Origin: a virus
Strand: one strand, 5' to 3'
IMG/VR virus record: IMGVR_UViG_3300028840_002702
Coordinates: 1-64,000 of that record
Length of the DNA: 64,000 nucleotides
Shown piece by piece: positions 1-8,511 of the stretch. Position 1 is the first letter of the stretch. Each line of letters begins with the position of its first letter. The translations under genes and the position numbers were made by a program. The notes beneath the pieces were generated by a model. That model had not been told where the DNA came from, ran no database searches, and was given only the letters and a program-made list of their open reading frames with translations.

Positions 1-10
1 TAGTTCTTTT

Positions 11-313
11 ATGTATTGGGATCATTATAAAAAATATGACATTAAAAAATTAATTAAGACAATTAAAGATTACGCTAGTCGAAGATCTTTAGATAGTCAT
101 GCTGTTTATAATGATATGAAAATTTTTGATCTAATGGAACATGAATTTAATGCAAATGATATTTTAGATTTTCTTCAAAATAATCTTTATTATTCTGAAA
201 CGGTACTTACAAGAGATAGATCAATTAAATTTAATTATTATTTTCTATCTTTCATTTTACAAACAAGAAAAAGAGGAGATTTAAATCTCCTCAAAAAGTT
301 TGATATCAATTAG
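11..313 (+). CDS. hypothetical protein, 100 aa, possibly 5'-truncated by the window edge
   Basis: I do not recognise this protein. It is small, charged and rich in Tyr, Asp and Lys, with no membrane segment. The frame has no stop between base 2 and the first ATG, and no clear ribosome binding site precedes that ATG, so the real start may lie outside the window. It converges on the minus-strand late genes: its last four bases overlap the stop of the neighbouring gene. Its 3' end also contains the palindrome that serves as terminator for that opposing unit. Confidence 0.5.
   Translation: MYWDHYKKYDIKKLIKTIKDYASRRSLDSHAVYNDMKIFDLMEHEFNANDILDFLQNNLYYSETVLTRDRSIKFNYYFLSFILQTRKRGDLNLLKKFDIN
273..292 (-). 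terminator. Rho-independent terminator of the minus-strand late unit
   Basis: Perfect 20-base palindrome GAGGAGATTTAAATCTCCTC. Read on the minus strand it is followed by TTTTTCTTG, a good U-tract. On the plus strand the following bases are A-rich, so it should work mainly for minus-strand transcripts. It lies 18 bases past the stop of the last minus gene and inside the coding end of the convergent plus gene. Confidence 0.7.
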
Positions 314-696
314 ATTGGTAAGTCTGATCCAGGTTCATCAGCCACTCTTATAGCACGAATAGTTAATGTATTATCAGGAAGTGTTAAACCAAGATTCTCA
401 GCAATTGCTTCCATCAATTTAGTTTGTGCTTCTCTTTCAATACTTTCAATTTTTTGTTTACGTAAAGCGTCCCATTCTTCTTGTGTATAAACAGGTTCAA
501 CTGGTTCTTGAGCTACTGGAGCAGTAAATACTCCATCAGCGTATGTTGACCCTGCGACAGGTACTTCTTGGCCCTCTGTCAGTTCTACATAAACAATTCC
601 ACATTTTGGAACATCAGCAGGTTTGAACTTAGGGTTATCACTCTCGATTACGGAACCTTTAACAATTCCATCTTTTACTTCAATCCATCGTTTCAT
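310..696 (-). CDS. tail fibre/adhesin partner protein (assembly-protein-like), 128 aa
   Basis: The start at 696 is chosen because AAGGAA sits 8 bases upstream of that ATG; a longer reading from 723 has no such signal and would overlap the preceding gene. The N-terminal half (GIVKGSVIESDNPKFKP) resembles small tail-fibre assembly proteins. The C-terminal ~55 residues, with REAQTKLMEAIAENLGL and a TIRAIR segment, are clearly paralogous to the 67-aa protein encoded at 1332-1535. Each of the two paralogues follows a glycine-rich adhesin gene, so a chaperone or attachment role for the upstream adhesin is inferred. Last gene of the minus-strand unit, before a terminator. Confidence 0.6.
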   Translation of the reverse strand: MKRWIEVKDGIVKGSVIESDNPKFKPADVPKCGIVYVELTEGQEVPVAGSTYADGVFTAPVAQEPVEPVYTQEEWDALRKQKIESIEREAQTKLMEAIAENLGLTLPDNTLTIRAIRVADEPGSDLPI

Positions 697-707
697 ATTA
701 ATATTCC

Positions 708-1328
708 TTAATTTATTTTCCAAATTATGAGTTTCGCGGCTCCACCTTTAGATCCAGGTCTGCGGTAGCGACTGCCTCCACCTAGTCCACCTGCACCCCA
801 ACTAGATGCCTCATTGACGTTTTCACTATTGGCCTGAGTACCAGAAGAGTATCGTTTTGTCGAACAAGGCCCAACGGAGAATCCACCTCCACCATTTCCA
901 CCAGCACCTTCATTACCGTCTTGACCTTCGCCTCTACCACCAGCAACACGACCATCGCCACTGCCACCAGTACCTCCAGCACCTCCACTCGCTTCGCCTG
1001 TGTCACCTGCTCCACCCCCTACTAGGGTTAACAGATTACCTGCGACATCGCCTGCTAGTGTCGTGTCAGCACCGGCACTACCGAGTCCACCGGAAACACC
1101 ATAAACACCGCCTGCACCTGCGGCACCAAGAACAGCAGTTAATGTAGCATCGGCAGATACGTCAATAGTACCTCCACCGTATTCGCCTGCCCCTCCACCG
1201 GAACCGGCAGCTATTTGATCGGAACTGGCTCCACCCCCGCCACCAGCGGCGGTTCCTGTCCAACCGAGAGTGTTCCATGTTGAAACATCTATCGTATCAT
1301 TTTCTACAAGTACATATACTTCAGCCAT
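708..1328 (-). CDS. glycine-rich tail-tip adhesin, 206 aa
   Basis: Long glycine-rich stretches (GGGGGA, GGSGDG, GGNGGGG) make up most of the protein, as in the glycine-rich-motif adhesins at the fibre tips of T2- and S16-type phages (gp38 class). N-terminus (TIDVSTWNTLGW, then TGTAAGGGGGA) and C-terminus (KLIIWKIN) match those of the 459-aa protein at 1535-2914, so the two are paralogues differing mainly in the middle. Likely a receptor-binding protein. Base composition is far more GC-rich than most of the window, mainly because of Gly and Ala codons. A small partner gene follows, with its RBS overlapping this stop codon. Confidence 0.65.
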   Translation of the reverse strand: MAEVYVLVENDTIDVSTWNTLGWTGTAAGGGGGASSDQIAAGSGGGAGEYGGGTIDVSADATLTAVLGAAGAGGVYGVSGGLGSAGADTTLAGDVAGNLLTLVGGGAGDTGEASGGAGGTGGSGDGRVAGGRGEGQDGNEGAGGNGGGGFSVGPCSTKRYSSGTQANSENVNEASSWGAGGLGGGSRYRRPGSKGGAAKLIIWKIN

Positions 1329-1331
1329 AAT

Positions 1332-1535
1332 TTAGTCCTCACAATTAGTTGGGTAAATGTCGCCAACATTGTCAGCGGCACGGATAGTTCGGATTGTCTC
1401 CACCTGTGTAGGGAGGGTTATACCAAGGTTTTCGCAGATTGCCTCAAGCATCTTGGTTTGTGCTTCTGGTTCTAATTTTTCAATACAACGCTGTCTACGG
1501 AGATCATGTAAGTCTTGTTCTTCTTTTGTAATCAT
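1332..1535 (-). CDS. small adhesin partner protein, 67 aa, paralogue of the 128-aa protein at 310-696
   Basis: Consists almost only of the domain shared with the C-terminus of the protein at 310-696: both contain EAQTK, an L/A-rich helix ending ENLGI or ENLGL, then TLP and TIR segments. The ATG overlaps the stop of the upstream adhesin gene by one base (TAATG), implying translational coupling. Function is unknown; its position suggests an assembly factor or tip-binding partner of the 459-aa adhesin. Compared with its paralogue it lacks the N-terminal ~70 residues. Confidence 0.6.
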   Translation of the reverse strand: MITKEEQDLHDLRRQRCIEKLEPEAQTKMLEAICENLGITLPTQVETIRTIRAADNVGDIYPTNCED

Positions 1536-2914
1536 TAGTTAGCTTTCCATATTATTAGTTTCGAGTGTCCGCCATCGGAGGCACTATTATTTCCAATGTT
1601 TCCTCCACCACCTGCGCCGAATGCGGCATTTTTGGCGGAAGTACCGTCAATACTTTGTAGATCGCTTGTTAGATTAGCGGCTGTAGTACCTTGACTCATA
1701 CCACCGCCTCCAGAAGCTATCGTACCAGTTCCACCTTTACCTCCAGGAGATCCGTCTACTCTTCCCGAACCTGTACCACCAGTTCCACCTAGTCCTACAG
1801 TGTCAGATCCATCACCGCCTTTACCGCCAACCAGTTCCAGTATTGTAGTGGTGCCATCAGCAACTATTGTGGTATTGGTTGCGTCTGTACCAGCAGTAGC
1901 GCCACTACCTGCAGCACCTGCTCCTGGAGATCCCCCACTGATTTCGATGGATGTGTAGGAAGATACATCAATAACTCCACTACCAAACTCACCTGCGCCT
2001 CCACCACAACCCGTGCGATTGTTGTTATCAAGCATAGGGGGGTTATCTCGGTACGGATGATACTCGGACAACAACATGGCTTGGTTTTGCGTCATCCATC
2101 TGTGGAAGAGGTAACCTTGAACCTTGTTGCGATCCTCTTGGCTCAGTACGTCTGTGATTAGAATCTCACCTACGTAGGCATTAATGGATATAGCATCGCC
2201 ACCAACAGTATCCACAAGGATCGGATCGGCGGCATTGTTAACGCCCGGATGGACGTAGCACTTCCCGTTCAGATAGAGCCTGCGGCGGGACTCATTAAGC
2301 ACGTTCGGAAATGCCCATGAATAGAGCCAAGGTAGGCCGTTAACGTATCCAGTATAAGTACCGGGTATATCGTTGTCCGCAAACGCATACGACTGATAGT
2401 TCGTCTGCATCGCACCTCCACCCTCATAACCTAGCGTGGTTGTGTTGGCGTATATCTCGTTCGTGCCGCCTTGGAGGTACATGAACCCACGACCATTCGT
2501 ATTGACATTTTCCTCAATCCAATGTACCTCTTTGCCGTACAGATCAACATCAGTGGCAAACTGCAACTCTGAAGTGTTCGAGTACTTTACTGTCTGCCGT
2601 CCGCCGAGAATGTCATGGTCAGTAGCCAGATACTCCGGCTTGGTACCCGTTATTCCACCAGAGAGGTCATTGGAACCTTTCTTGTCAGCCCAAGCATCAA
2701 TGTCACCCAACGTTTCGGTTATCGTAGTTGCGTCTGAAGCATCATACCAATGGTGTAAAAGATCACCTAATTCGGCAGGTGTCCAGAGTTCAGCACTGAC
2801 TGCACCGGCACCACCACCTCCACCTGCGGCTGTGCCATACCACTCTAATTCACTCCAAGTGGATACGTCAATAGTCCTACTATTATTTCCTAATATTGTA
2901 TGTACATTAGCCAT
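1535..2914 (-). CDS. glycine-rich adhesin with an inserted LamG/lectin-like domain, 459 aa
   Basis: The first ~37 residues (TIDVSTWSELEWYGT, GGGGGAGA) and the last ~150 (glycine-rich, ending KLIIWKAN) match the 206-aa adhesin at 708-1328. Between them, at about residues 40-300, is a ~260-residue insertion starting WYDASDATTITETLGD. The insertion shares its opening pattern (HWYDASD, then W.DK.G..NDLS, then KPEYL) with the large fibre protein at 4701-6947 and looks like a concanavalin/LamG-type carbohydrate-binding fold. The insertion's codons are visibly more GC-rich than the fibre genes upstream, suggesting separate acquisition. RBS AAGGAAATT precedes the ATG. Likely a receptor-binding tip protein. 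Confidence 0.65.
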   Translation of the reverse strand: MANVHTILGNNSRTIDVSTWSELEWYGTAAGGGGGAGAVSAELWTPAELGDLLHHWYDASDATTITETLGDIDAWADKKGSNDLSGGITGTKPEYLATDHDILGGRQTVKYSNTSELQFATDVDLYGKEVHWIEENVNTNGRGFMYLQGGTNEIYANTTTLGYEGGGAMQTNYQSYAFADNDIPGTYTGYVNGLPWLYSWAFPNVLNESRRRLYLNGKCYVHPGVNNAADPILVDTVGGDAISINAYVGEILITDVLSQEDRNKVQGYLFHRWMTQNQAMLLSEYHPYRDNPPMLDNNNRTGCGGGAGEFGSGVIDVSSYTSIEISGGSPGAGAAGSGATAGTDATNTTIVADGTTTILELVGGKGGDGSDTVGLGGTGGTGSGRVDGSPGGKGGTGTIASGGGGMSQGTTAANLTSDLQSIDGTSAKNAAFGAGGGGNIGNNSASDGGHSKLIIWKAN

Positions 2915-2930
2915 TAGTTAATTTCCTTTT

Positions 2931-3026
2931 TTAATCGTCTAATAGTAACAATATAAGCATTGCCGTTTCGCCATCAATTTGGCCACTTTCAGCAAGATAT
3001 GTTACAAAGTTTATATAGTGAAACAT
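2931..3026 (-). CDS. tiny hypothetical protein, 31 aa
   Basis: A 32-codon reading frame sits neatly between two fibre genes. GGAAATTT lies a few bases upstream of the ATG, and the stop (TAA) lies just ahead of the RBS of the next gene. Sequence: MFHYINFVTYLAESGQ, a short acidic stretch, then a run of Leu/Ile ending LDD. It could form one amphipathic or membrane-associated helix. I do not recognise it. Its exact fit in the gap is the main support. Confidence 0.45.
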   Translation of the reverse strand: MFHYINFVTYLAESGQIDGETAMLILLLLDD

Positions 3027-3041
3027 TTTTAAATTTCCTTC

Positions 3042-4691
3042 TTATCCGTAAGCTTGTCCATACTGTCCAAGATAATTAGTTCCATCATAGAAAATAGTTA
3101 ATGTATCAATACTACCGCTTACTGGAGTAATATTAAGCGTATGTGGTGCACCACCACCAGGAAGTAAAACTTCTGATGGAAGCGTAACATCAATAAATGG
3201 CGCTGCAGTAGCCTGACAAAATTTAAGTAGATATGATGCTCCGTCTTGTGGATTACTAAATGTTAATGTAACTCCACCAGATGGTGCTGAATCTAAATCA
3301 ATGATTTGTCCATTACCATCATTCCAATCAATATTTTGTGCTGATGTACTTGGAGTATGAGTAGCGGGTAAAGCTGAATAAATTTGTCCATGAACAACAA
3401 ATTCACCAGTTCCTTCTACAGTATATGCACCTTGAATATCTGAATAATTAGATGAATCAGGTGAAGTAGTATAAGTAGGAATACCTGCATTTTTAATTGT
3501 TAAATCAGAAAGTACATTTGTACCTGGATTAATTGTACAAGAATTATCAAAAATAAATTGTGATGGTGTAGATACTGTTACTTCATCAAGATCAATATAA
3601 CAATCAGTAAAGAAATATTTTGCGTCAGTAATACTACCACTAAAAATATTAGCTTCGTTAAAAGCTAATCCTTTAAACATAAACCACGATTTTTCAATAT
3701 CATCAGGACCATCAATTTTAAATGTATTTCCAGAAACTGCTGGTAAGTATGCAGAAAGTATATTTTCTCCTGGAATATTAGGTGATTCATCTGCTTTAGT
3801 TGCAACTATATGCATTTGATTATAAACATCAGTTGCTCCACTAACAGTAACAAAGTTATCTTCAATAGAAGCTTCACCAATATTAAGATTTTGATTAATA
3901 TTGATATATCTTTTTTGGATAAAATCAGTTTGAGTACTCCAAGGATAAGCAGCTTCATCACCAAATGCTTGACCAATAGAACGATAAGGATCCCACATTG
4001 AATGACCAACAGTAAAGTCTTTAGTTCCAGCTAAGTCTTCTTCAACATATAAAGTATTTCTTAATTCAGCATTATAAGCACTTAATGGATAACCACTCAT
4101 TTCAGTTGTAAATTGTAACATAACAGATTGAGATTGAGCTGTTGCAGTCCAACCATTTTCAGTGTCATAAGCTTCTACAATACCTGAAACTTCACCAGCA
4201 GTTACACCACTTGTACCTGCTGATCCAATTACCCAAGCATTACTTCCAGCATTCCATTCTAAGCGATCACCAGTATTAAGCAATGATGGTATATAACTTA
4301 CATCATTAAGTCCACTAAGAGTATCACTTCCAATACCCCATGTTCCACTTGTAGCATTTACATGTGAATAAACATTATTCCAATCAAGATAATTATCATT
4401 AACAGTATTATATGTCCAATTCCAATTTGCACTTCCTGCTTGAACGGTTGTATTAAGACCGCTTAAATCAAGACTTGCTAATTGTGCTTCATTTGCAGCA
4501 ACTCTCACATCTAATGCATCTATTTCCGATTCTAAGATACCAGATGTCACTGCAATGTCATTTCGGACTGAGTTATAAATGATTAAATCGTTATCATATA
4601 ATCTCATTAAAGATCTATTAATTACATTATGACCGATAAATTCATTAACATAAATTTGAATTTTTGATTTGTCGGTTAAATTAAGTGACAT
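3042..4691 (-). CDS. tail fibre-like structural protein, 549 aa
   Basis: N-terminal ~60 residues are helical (KSKIQIYVNEFIGHNVINRSLMR begins this part), followed by a heptad-like stretch (LESEIDALDVRVAANEAQLASL) that could trimerise. The remainder is rich in Ser, Thr, Asn, Gly and short beta-like strands (WNWTYNTVNDNYLDWNNVY), as in fibre shafts; the C-terminus ends in a small beta-rich module. No enzymatic motif seen. Ten bases separate it from the upstream 748-aa gene. Its place in a baseplate-to-adhesin gene order supports a fibre or fibre-connector role, but the assignment is by context and composition. Confidence 0.5.
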   Translation of the reverse strand: MSLNLTDKSKIQIYVNEFIGHNVINRSLMRLYDNDLIIYNSVRNDIAVTSGILESEIDALDVRVAANEAQLASLDLSGLNTTVQAGSANWNWTYNTVNDNYLDWNNVYSHVNATSGTWGIGSDTLSGLNDVSYIPSLLNTGDRLEWNAGSNAWVIGSAGTSGVTAGEVSGIVEAYDTENGWTATAQSQSVMLQFTTEMSGYPLSAYNAELRNTLYVEEDLAGTKDFTVGHSMWDPYRSIGQAFGDEAAYPWSTQTDFIQKRYININQNLNIGEASIEDNFVTVSGATDVYNQMHIVATKADESPNIPGENILSAYLPAVSGNTFKIDGPDDIEKSWFMFKGLAFNEANIFSGSITDAKYFFTDCYIDLDEVTVSTPSQFIFDNSCTINPGTNVLSDLTIKNAGIPTYTTSPDSSNYSDIQGAYTVEGTGEFVVHGQIYSALPATHTPSTSAQNIDWNDGNGQIIDLDSAPSGGVTLTFSNPQDGASYLLKFCQATAAPFIDVTLPSEVLLPGGGAPHTLNITPVSGSIDTLTIFYDGTNYLGQYGQAYG

Positions 4692-4700
4692 ATTAAGCTC

Positions 4701-6947
4701 CTATTTTCCTGTCCAAATTATTTTCCATAGTTGCGTATTTGCTGGCGCAACTTTCTTTGCAAATTCTCTAACAGCTCGTTCTACAATACGTTGAACAAGT
4801 AATCTTTGTTCTTCATCTACGATTGATTCATTAAGCTGACTATTTTTAATTTCAATTGAGTAAACGTTAGATTTATGCTCAGCACCAAGCCCAGCACGTG
4901 CTACTCCTTTGATTCGTTCAATAAATTGATAATCCCAAATTCCACCAGATAATGTTTCAACAATTTCCATATTAACAACAGTACCAGAACCTTCAGGAAT
5001 TGGGTTATTTACAGTTTCTGAGTTACCATAATTAGTACCAAGATCATAAGATGTCCAAATAATATTTCCATTTGTTCCGATTCTATCATAAACTCTTGTT
5101 CCACTAAGTTGAACAGCATTATAAATTGCACTAGTTGAATCATTAATTACAGAATTTACATCGTATTTATAATCTGCAAATCCTTGTAATGGAAATTCAT
5201 CCATATACATATCACCAGTATCAAAATTATAATAAACTAAATCAACTGGTATTTCAGACATATGAGCAAAATGTACTCCACTAAGAATAGCACGAGGTAA
5301 TCCTGATAATTCATTCCACCAACCAGAAGTATAATCACAAGGATTATAAACAACTACATTTTCTGGTAGTTCACTATATGTATCTTTATCAAAATTATAA
5401 TAACGAGTAGCATTTAAACTATTAGTTTTAAATCCAAGTCCGGCATTATCTAATTGTACAATTTGTTCAATTGGTCCTTCAGCTCCTAACATTTCAACAT
5501 CAGTTTCATACGCTGAATTAACATCAGGATTTGCTGTTGCATTTTCTTGTCTAAAATCTTCGCTTGCATAAATACAACCAAGCCAAATGTTTCTAATTGT
5601 ATCTTTAATACGATATTTTGTATTATTATCAATTCCAAGCACTTTAACATTATCATTAGTTTCAATAAGTTGAGCTTTATTCGATGTAACTGCACGTTGT
5701 AATTTTAAATTACCTTTATAATCAATATTATATTTGTATGTAATATTAATACCATCTGCATGTGCATAAACATTATTACCTGATAAAGCAACTTGATTAC
5801 CAAATAAACTATTGTTGTATTGACCCCAATAGTTATCTTCATTTGTATTAACTACTTTTGCCCAACCTTGATAATCTGTATTTGCCGTATAACCTGAAAT
5901 AATCGAATCCATATACCATGATTCAATTTTCCCAGTATTACTTCTAAAATTTGGAGCGCCAATTAATATTAAATCACCAGAAAGATCAATATCTGTACCA
6001 AAACCAGATAATTGAGATTCACGTTTAAACTTTTCAGTCCAAGTACCATCAACTTTTTCATAAAGATGAACAGAATTTCTTGAAATTTCGTTAAACCATT
6101 TTGTTTGTAATTTACTAATAATATTTTTAACTCGACCATCGTCTAATCTTTCATTAAAAATTAGTAGTTCTCCAACCTGAGCCGAGGTATTATATCCACG
6201 TAATAAAAAGTTTCTTCCAGAAATATTATAATCATCACCTTGTGTAGTATCAGTAGAAATTATTTGATCTTGCTTCCAAATATCTTGACCTTCACTTACA
6301 CCAGATCTATATGTCCAAATATCTAAATCATAAGTTCCACCAGAATCACTAAAATCAATATTAATGGAACCGCTTGTTGTATCACCATAAATGAAATATA
6401 CATTATCATCATTGATTGCAGTACCAGTATTTTGAATATCAAAAGTATTATCAATAGTTGAAAAATCAGTTGTTAATCTAATCGCACCACTTATATCAGT
6501 TTTACTCACCATAAAAACTGTTACTGCAGAAAGAGGAATATTCATTCCTGAAACTATTGGTGAAGTTAATTGATCATTACTATCAAACTCAATAACATTT
6601 TTATTCGTTAATGTTTGACCTGATAAATATGTAGGCTTAAATCCAGCGAATCCCTGAGAAAGATCATTATTATTTCCACTTTTATCATCCCACTGATCAA
6701 TAATACCACCAGTTTCGGATACAGTATTTTCATCAGCTGCATCATACCACGCAACTATATTTCCATATAAAAACGGATTAAATGTAGATTCAGCTTCATA
6801 TGTAATTAATACACGATCAGGGTCACCAGTTCTATCTGGTGCAATAACTGCTCCTGAAATACCACTAGGTGGTGTACTTTTTGTATAAAGAGCACTAATT
6901 TCAGAAGTACTTAAATTTAAGGATTCGTTTAGACTAAAAGTAAACAC
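4701..6947 (-). CDS. large tail/fibre protein with LamG-like and FG-GAP-like segments, 748 aa
   Basis: Residues ~55-290 start FNPFLYGNIVAWYDAADENT and carry W.DKSGNNNDLSQ and KPTYLSG, the same LamG-like pattern inserted in the adhesin at 1535-2914. A following segment (SGFGTDIDLSGDLILIGAP, then NTGKIESWY) resembles FG-GAP/integrin beta-propeller repeats, and a second, weaker copy (FGNQVALSGNNVYAH) follows. The C-terminal ~100 residues are helical and charged. Likely a virion adhesion or fibre protein in the same late unit. Which tail structure it belongs to cannot be told from the sequence. Confidence 0.55.
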   Translation of the reverse strand: MFTFSLNESLNLSTSEISALYTKSTPPSGISGAVIAPDRTGDPDRVLITYEAESTFNPFLYGNIVAWYDAADENTVSETGGIIDQWDDKSGNNNDLSQGFAGFKPTYLSGQTLTNKNVIEFDSNDQLTSPIVSGMNIPLSAVTVFMVSKTDISGAIRLTTDFSTIDNTFDIQNTGTAINDDNVYFIYGDTTSGSINIDFSDSGGTYDLDIWTYRSGVSEGQDIWKQDQIISTDTTQGDDYNISGRNFLLRGYNTSAQVGELLIFNERLDDGRVKNIISKLQTKWFNEISRNSVHLYEKVDGTWTEKFKRESQLSGFGTDIDLSGDLILIGAPNFRSNTGKIESWYMDSIISGYTANTDYQGWAKVVNTNEDNYWGQYNNSLFGNQVALSGNNVYAHADGINITYKYNIDYKGNLKLQRAVTSNKAQLIETNDNVKVLGIDNNTKYRIKDTIRNIWLGCIYASEDFRQENATANPDVNSAYETDVEMLGAEGPIEQIVQLDNAGLGFKTNSLNATRYYNFDKDTYSELPENVVVYNPCDYTSGWWNELSGLPRAILSGVHFAHMSEIPVDLVYYNFDTGDMYMDEFPLQGFADYKYDVNSVINDSTSAIYNAVQLSGTRVYDRIGTNGNIIWTSYDLGTNYGNSETVNNPIPEGSGTVVNMEIVETLSGGIWDYQFIERIKGVARAGLGAEHKSNVYSIEIKNSQLNESIVDEEQRLLVQRIVERAVREFAKKVAPANTQLWKIIWTGK

Positions 6948-6952
6948 TTATT

Positions 6953-7798
6953 TTACCTCTTAATAATACAATTAACTTTTCCGTGCTGAGGATTATCTTT
7001 TGACTCTAATGCACGTGCAAATCCAAATACATACTCATTGGAGTTTGCAGCTGCTCTACCAACACCTTTAGCCGATGATGAGACAATAACATCACCTTTC
7101 TTTACTCGACCAATAACTTTAACAGGAACTTTACCAACAAGAGCAACCGTTACACCATTACCTTCAGAGTTCATTAATAACGCAGGTTTTTCAGATACAA
7201 CTCCAATACATTTAATATCGAGTTCTTCATCAGTTGCTTGGACTTCATAATCACCTTCATCAGATACACTAACTAATGTACCAATAGTTAGTTCTTCTTC
7301 GCAAGTATAGATCTCAGCAATATCAGCATAAAGCGCGTTTGTTGCAGTACCATTAAAATTAGTTGCATAAATATTTGCCCATTTTGCACCAGCAGTTCCT
7401 AGATCATACACATTATCTGCGTTAGGTGTATCAGATGCATTACGACGTAAATATTGAGCATCTAATACATTATCATTATAATCGGTAATATATTGAATAT
7501 TTGGAACATACGCTGAAACAGCTTCAGCACCAAGTAATACACCAGAAGCATATAAGTCGACATCTTGACTTATTGGCCATTGGAGTGTTGCAGTTTTCAA
7601 GTTTTCAGGCGTAATTGCACCTTGACCGTCACCAGTAATAAGATCGGCTTGATATGCCAATTGAATAATACCAGCAGTATGTACTTGTGAGTAGGTGTTA
7701 AGTGCGTTAAAGTTTGTAACAATATCGTAACGACTATTAATAAGTAGATCAGCCGAACTAATTGTATTCAAAGTTCTTAATGTTTCACTAAATAGCAT
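6953..7798 (-). CDS. tail fibre protein with C-terminal YADIAE domain, 281 aa
   Basis: Contains NADNVYDLGTAGAKWANIYA, a common fibre motif marking the end of a shaft, then LYADIAEIYTCEEELTIGTL and a C-terminal ~100-residue domain with VALVGKVPVKVIGRVKKGD and GVGRAAANSNEYVFGFA. This pattern is common in T4-like and cyanophage fibre or short-fibre proteins and recalls Peptidase_G2-type autoprocessing or intramolecular chaperone domains. Virion location is inferred from this and from gene order. An AATAAATA late-promoter-like octamer lies about 25 bases upstream. Confidence 0.6.
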   Translation of the reverse strand: MLFSETLRTLNTISSADLLINSRYDIVTNFNALNTYSQVHTAGIIQLAYQADLITGDGQGAITPENLKTATLQWPISQDVDLYASGVLLGAEAVSAYVPNIQYITDYNDNVLDAQYLRRNASDTPNADNVYDLGTAGAKWANIYATNFNGTATNALYADIAEIYTCEEELTIGTLVSVSDEGDYEVQATDEELDIKCIGVVSEKPALLMNSEGNGVTVALVGKVPVKVIGRVKKGDVIVSSSAKGVGRAAANSNEYVFGFARALESKDNPQHGKVNCIIKR

Positions 7799-7820
7799 AT
7801 TCTTAAATCTCCATTAGATT

Positions 7821-7828
7821 TATTTATT
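7821..7828 (-). promoter_or_regulatory. late-promoter-like octamer AATAAATA
   Basis: On the minus strand the bases read AATAAATA, one mismatch from the T4 late consensus TATAAATA. It lies in the 32-base gap upstream of the fibre gene starting at 7798, one of the few gaps in the minus-strand late unit. Activity is not provable from the sequence. Confidence 0.35.
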
Positions 7829-7830
7829 AC

Positions 7831-8511
7831 TTAGATCTTAATTATGAAATTAAGAGCTATGTATGGCTGCATATTTTCATGGGCGCCATCTCCACCTGTA
7901 CTACCAGTATTTACTGTACCTACAGATCCTGCTAAATCATTATTGGTTCGTGTAGCAGGTGCACCACCACCAGAACCTCCTCCAACATCTACAGTATGAG
8001 TATGTGACGGCATTTCAGCTTCAGTTAATTGATGAGTTTCTGTACCACCAGTATCAGCTAAACTTCTTGCAGTTAAACCTGCACCAGTACCGACACCAAT
8101 TGTTGTACGTCCTCTCATATCAGGTAATTGGAATGTAGCACCTGTACCACCATATGTATAACCAATAACAGCAAATAAGTCAGCGTATGTAGTTGTAGAA
8201 ACTAAACTTCCATCGCAAATCAACCAACCAGTTGGTGCAGAAGCACCAGCAAAAGCTACTACAGTAGCAATTGGAGATTCACTTGTATTTGTTGCATTAG
8301 CTTCAATACCAGATAATTTAGTACGTTCAGTTGTTGTCATTCTAACATAAGAACCTGCATCATTGATATTATCAATATCATGAGTATGACTAGATACAAT
8401 AATTGAATATGGAACTTTATATGATGTTCCGCTTCTTTGCATATAGACATCGTCAGTATTCAACATTGCACCAGCAAGTTGTGTTAATTGGCTTAGTTTT
8501 GCATCAGCCAT
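7831..8511 (-). CDS. tail collar domain protein, 226 aa
   Basis: The middle contains PTGWLICDGS, then TYADLFAVIGYTYGGTG and FQLPDMRGRTTIG, the hallmark of the phage tail-collar domain (Pfam Tail_Collar, as in T4 gp12 and microcystin-dependent-protein families). C-terminal HTHTVDVGGGSGGG and the ending ALNFIIKI are typical of receptor-binding short fibres, where His residues bind metal. An upstream N-terminal ~85 residues include a shaft-like stretch (TTTERTKLSGIEANAT). Its stop codon overlaps the ATG region of the large baseplate gene by one base, so the two are probably coupled. Confidence 0.8.
   Translation of the reverse strand: MADAKLSQLTQLAGAMLNTDDVYMQRSGTSYKVPYSIIVSSHTHDIDNINDAGSYVRMTTTERTKLSGIEANATNTSESPIATVVAFAGASAPTGWLICDGSLVSTTTYADLFAVIGYTYGGTGATFQLPDMRGRTTIGVGTGAGLTARSLADTGGTETHQLTEAEMPSHTHTVDVGGGSGGGAPATRTNNDLAGSVGTVNTGSTGGDGAHENMQPYIALNFIIKI

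Noticed and set aside
857-1147. Plus-strand His/Leu-rich frame opposite the glycine-rich adhesin
   Set aside because: It is the antisense of Gly/Ala codons in the adhesin gene; low-complexity composition and no start signal.
2436-2921. Plus-strand 161-codon frame opposite the 459-aa adhesin
   Set aside because: Antisense shadow of a GC-richer segment, with a Pro/Ser-rich product, no RBS, and full overlap with a well-supported gene.
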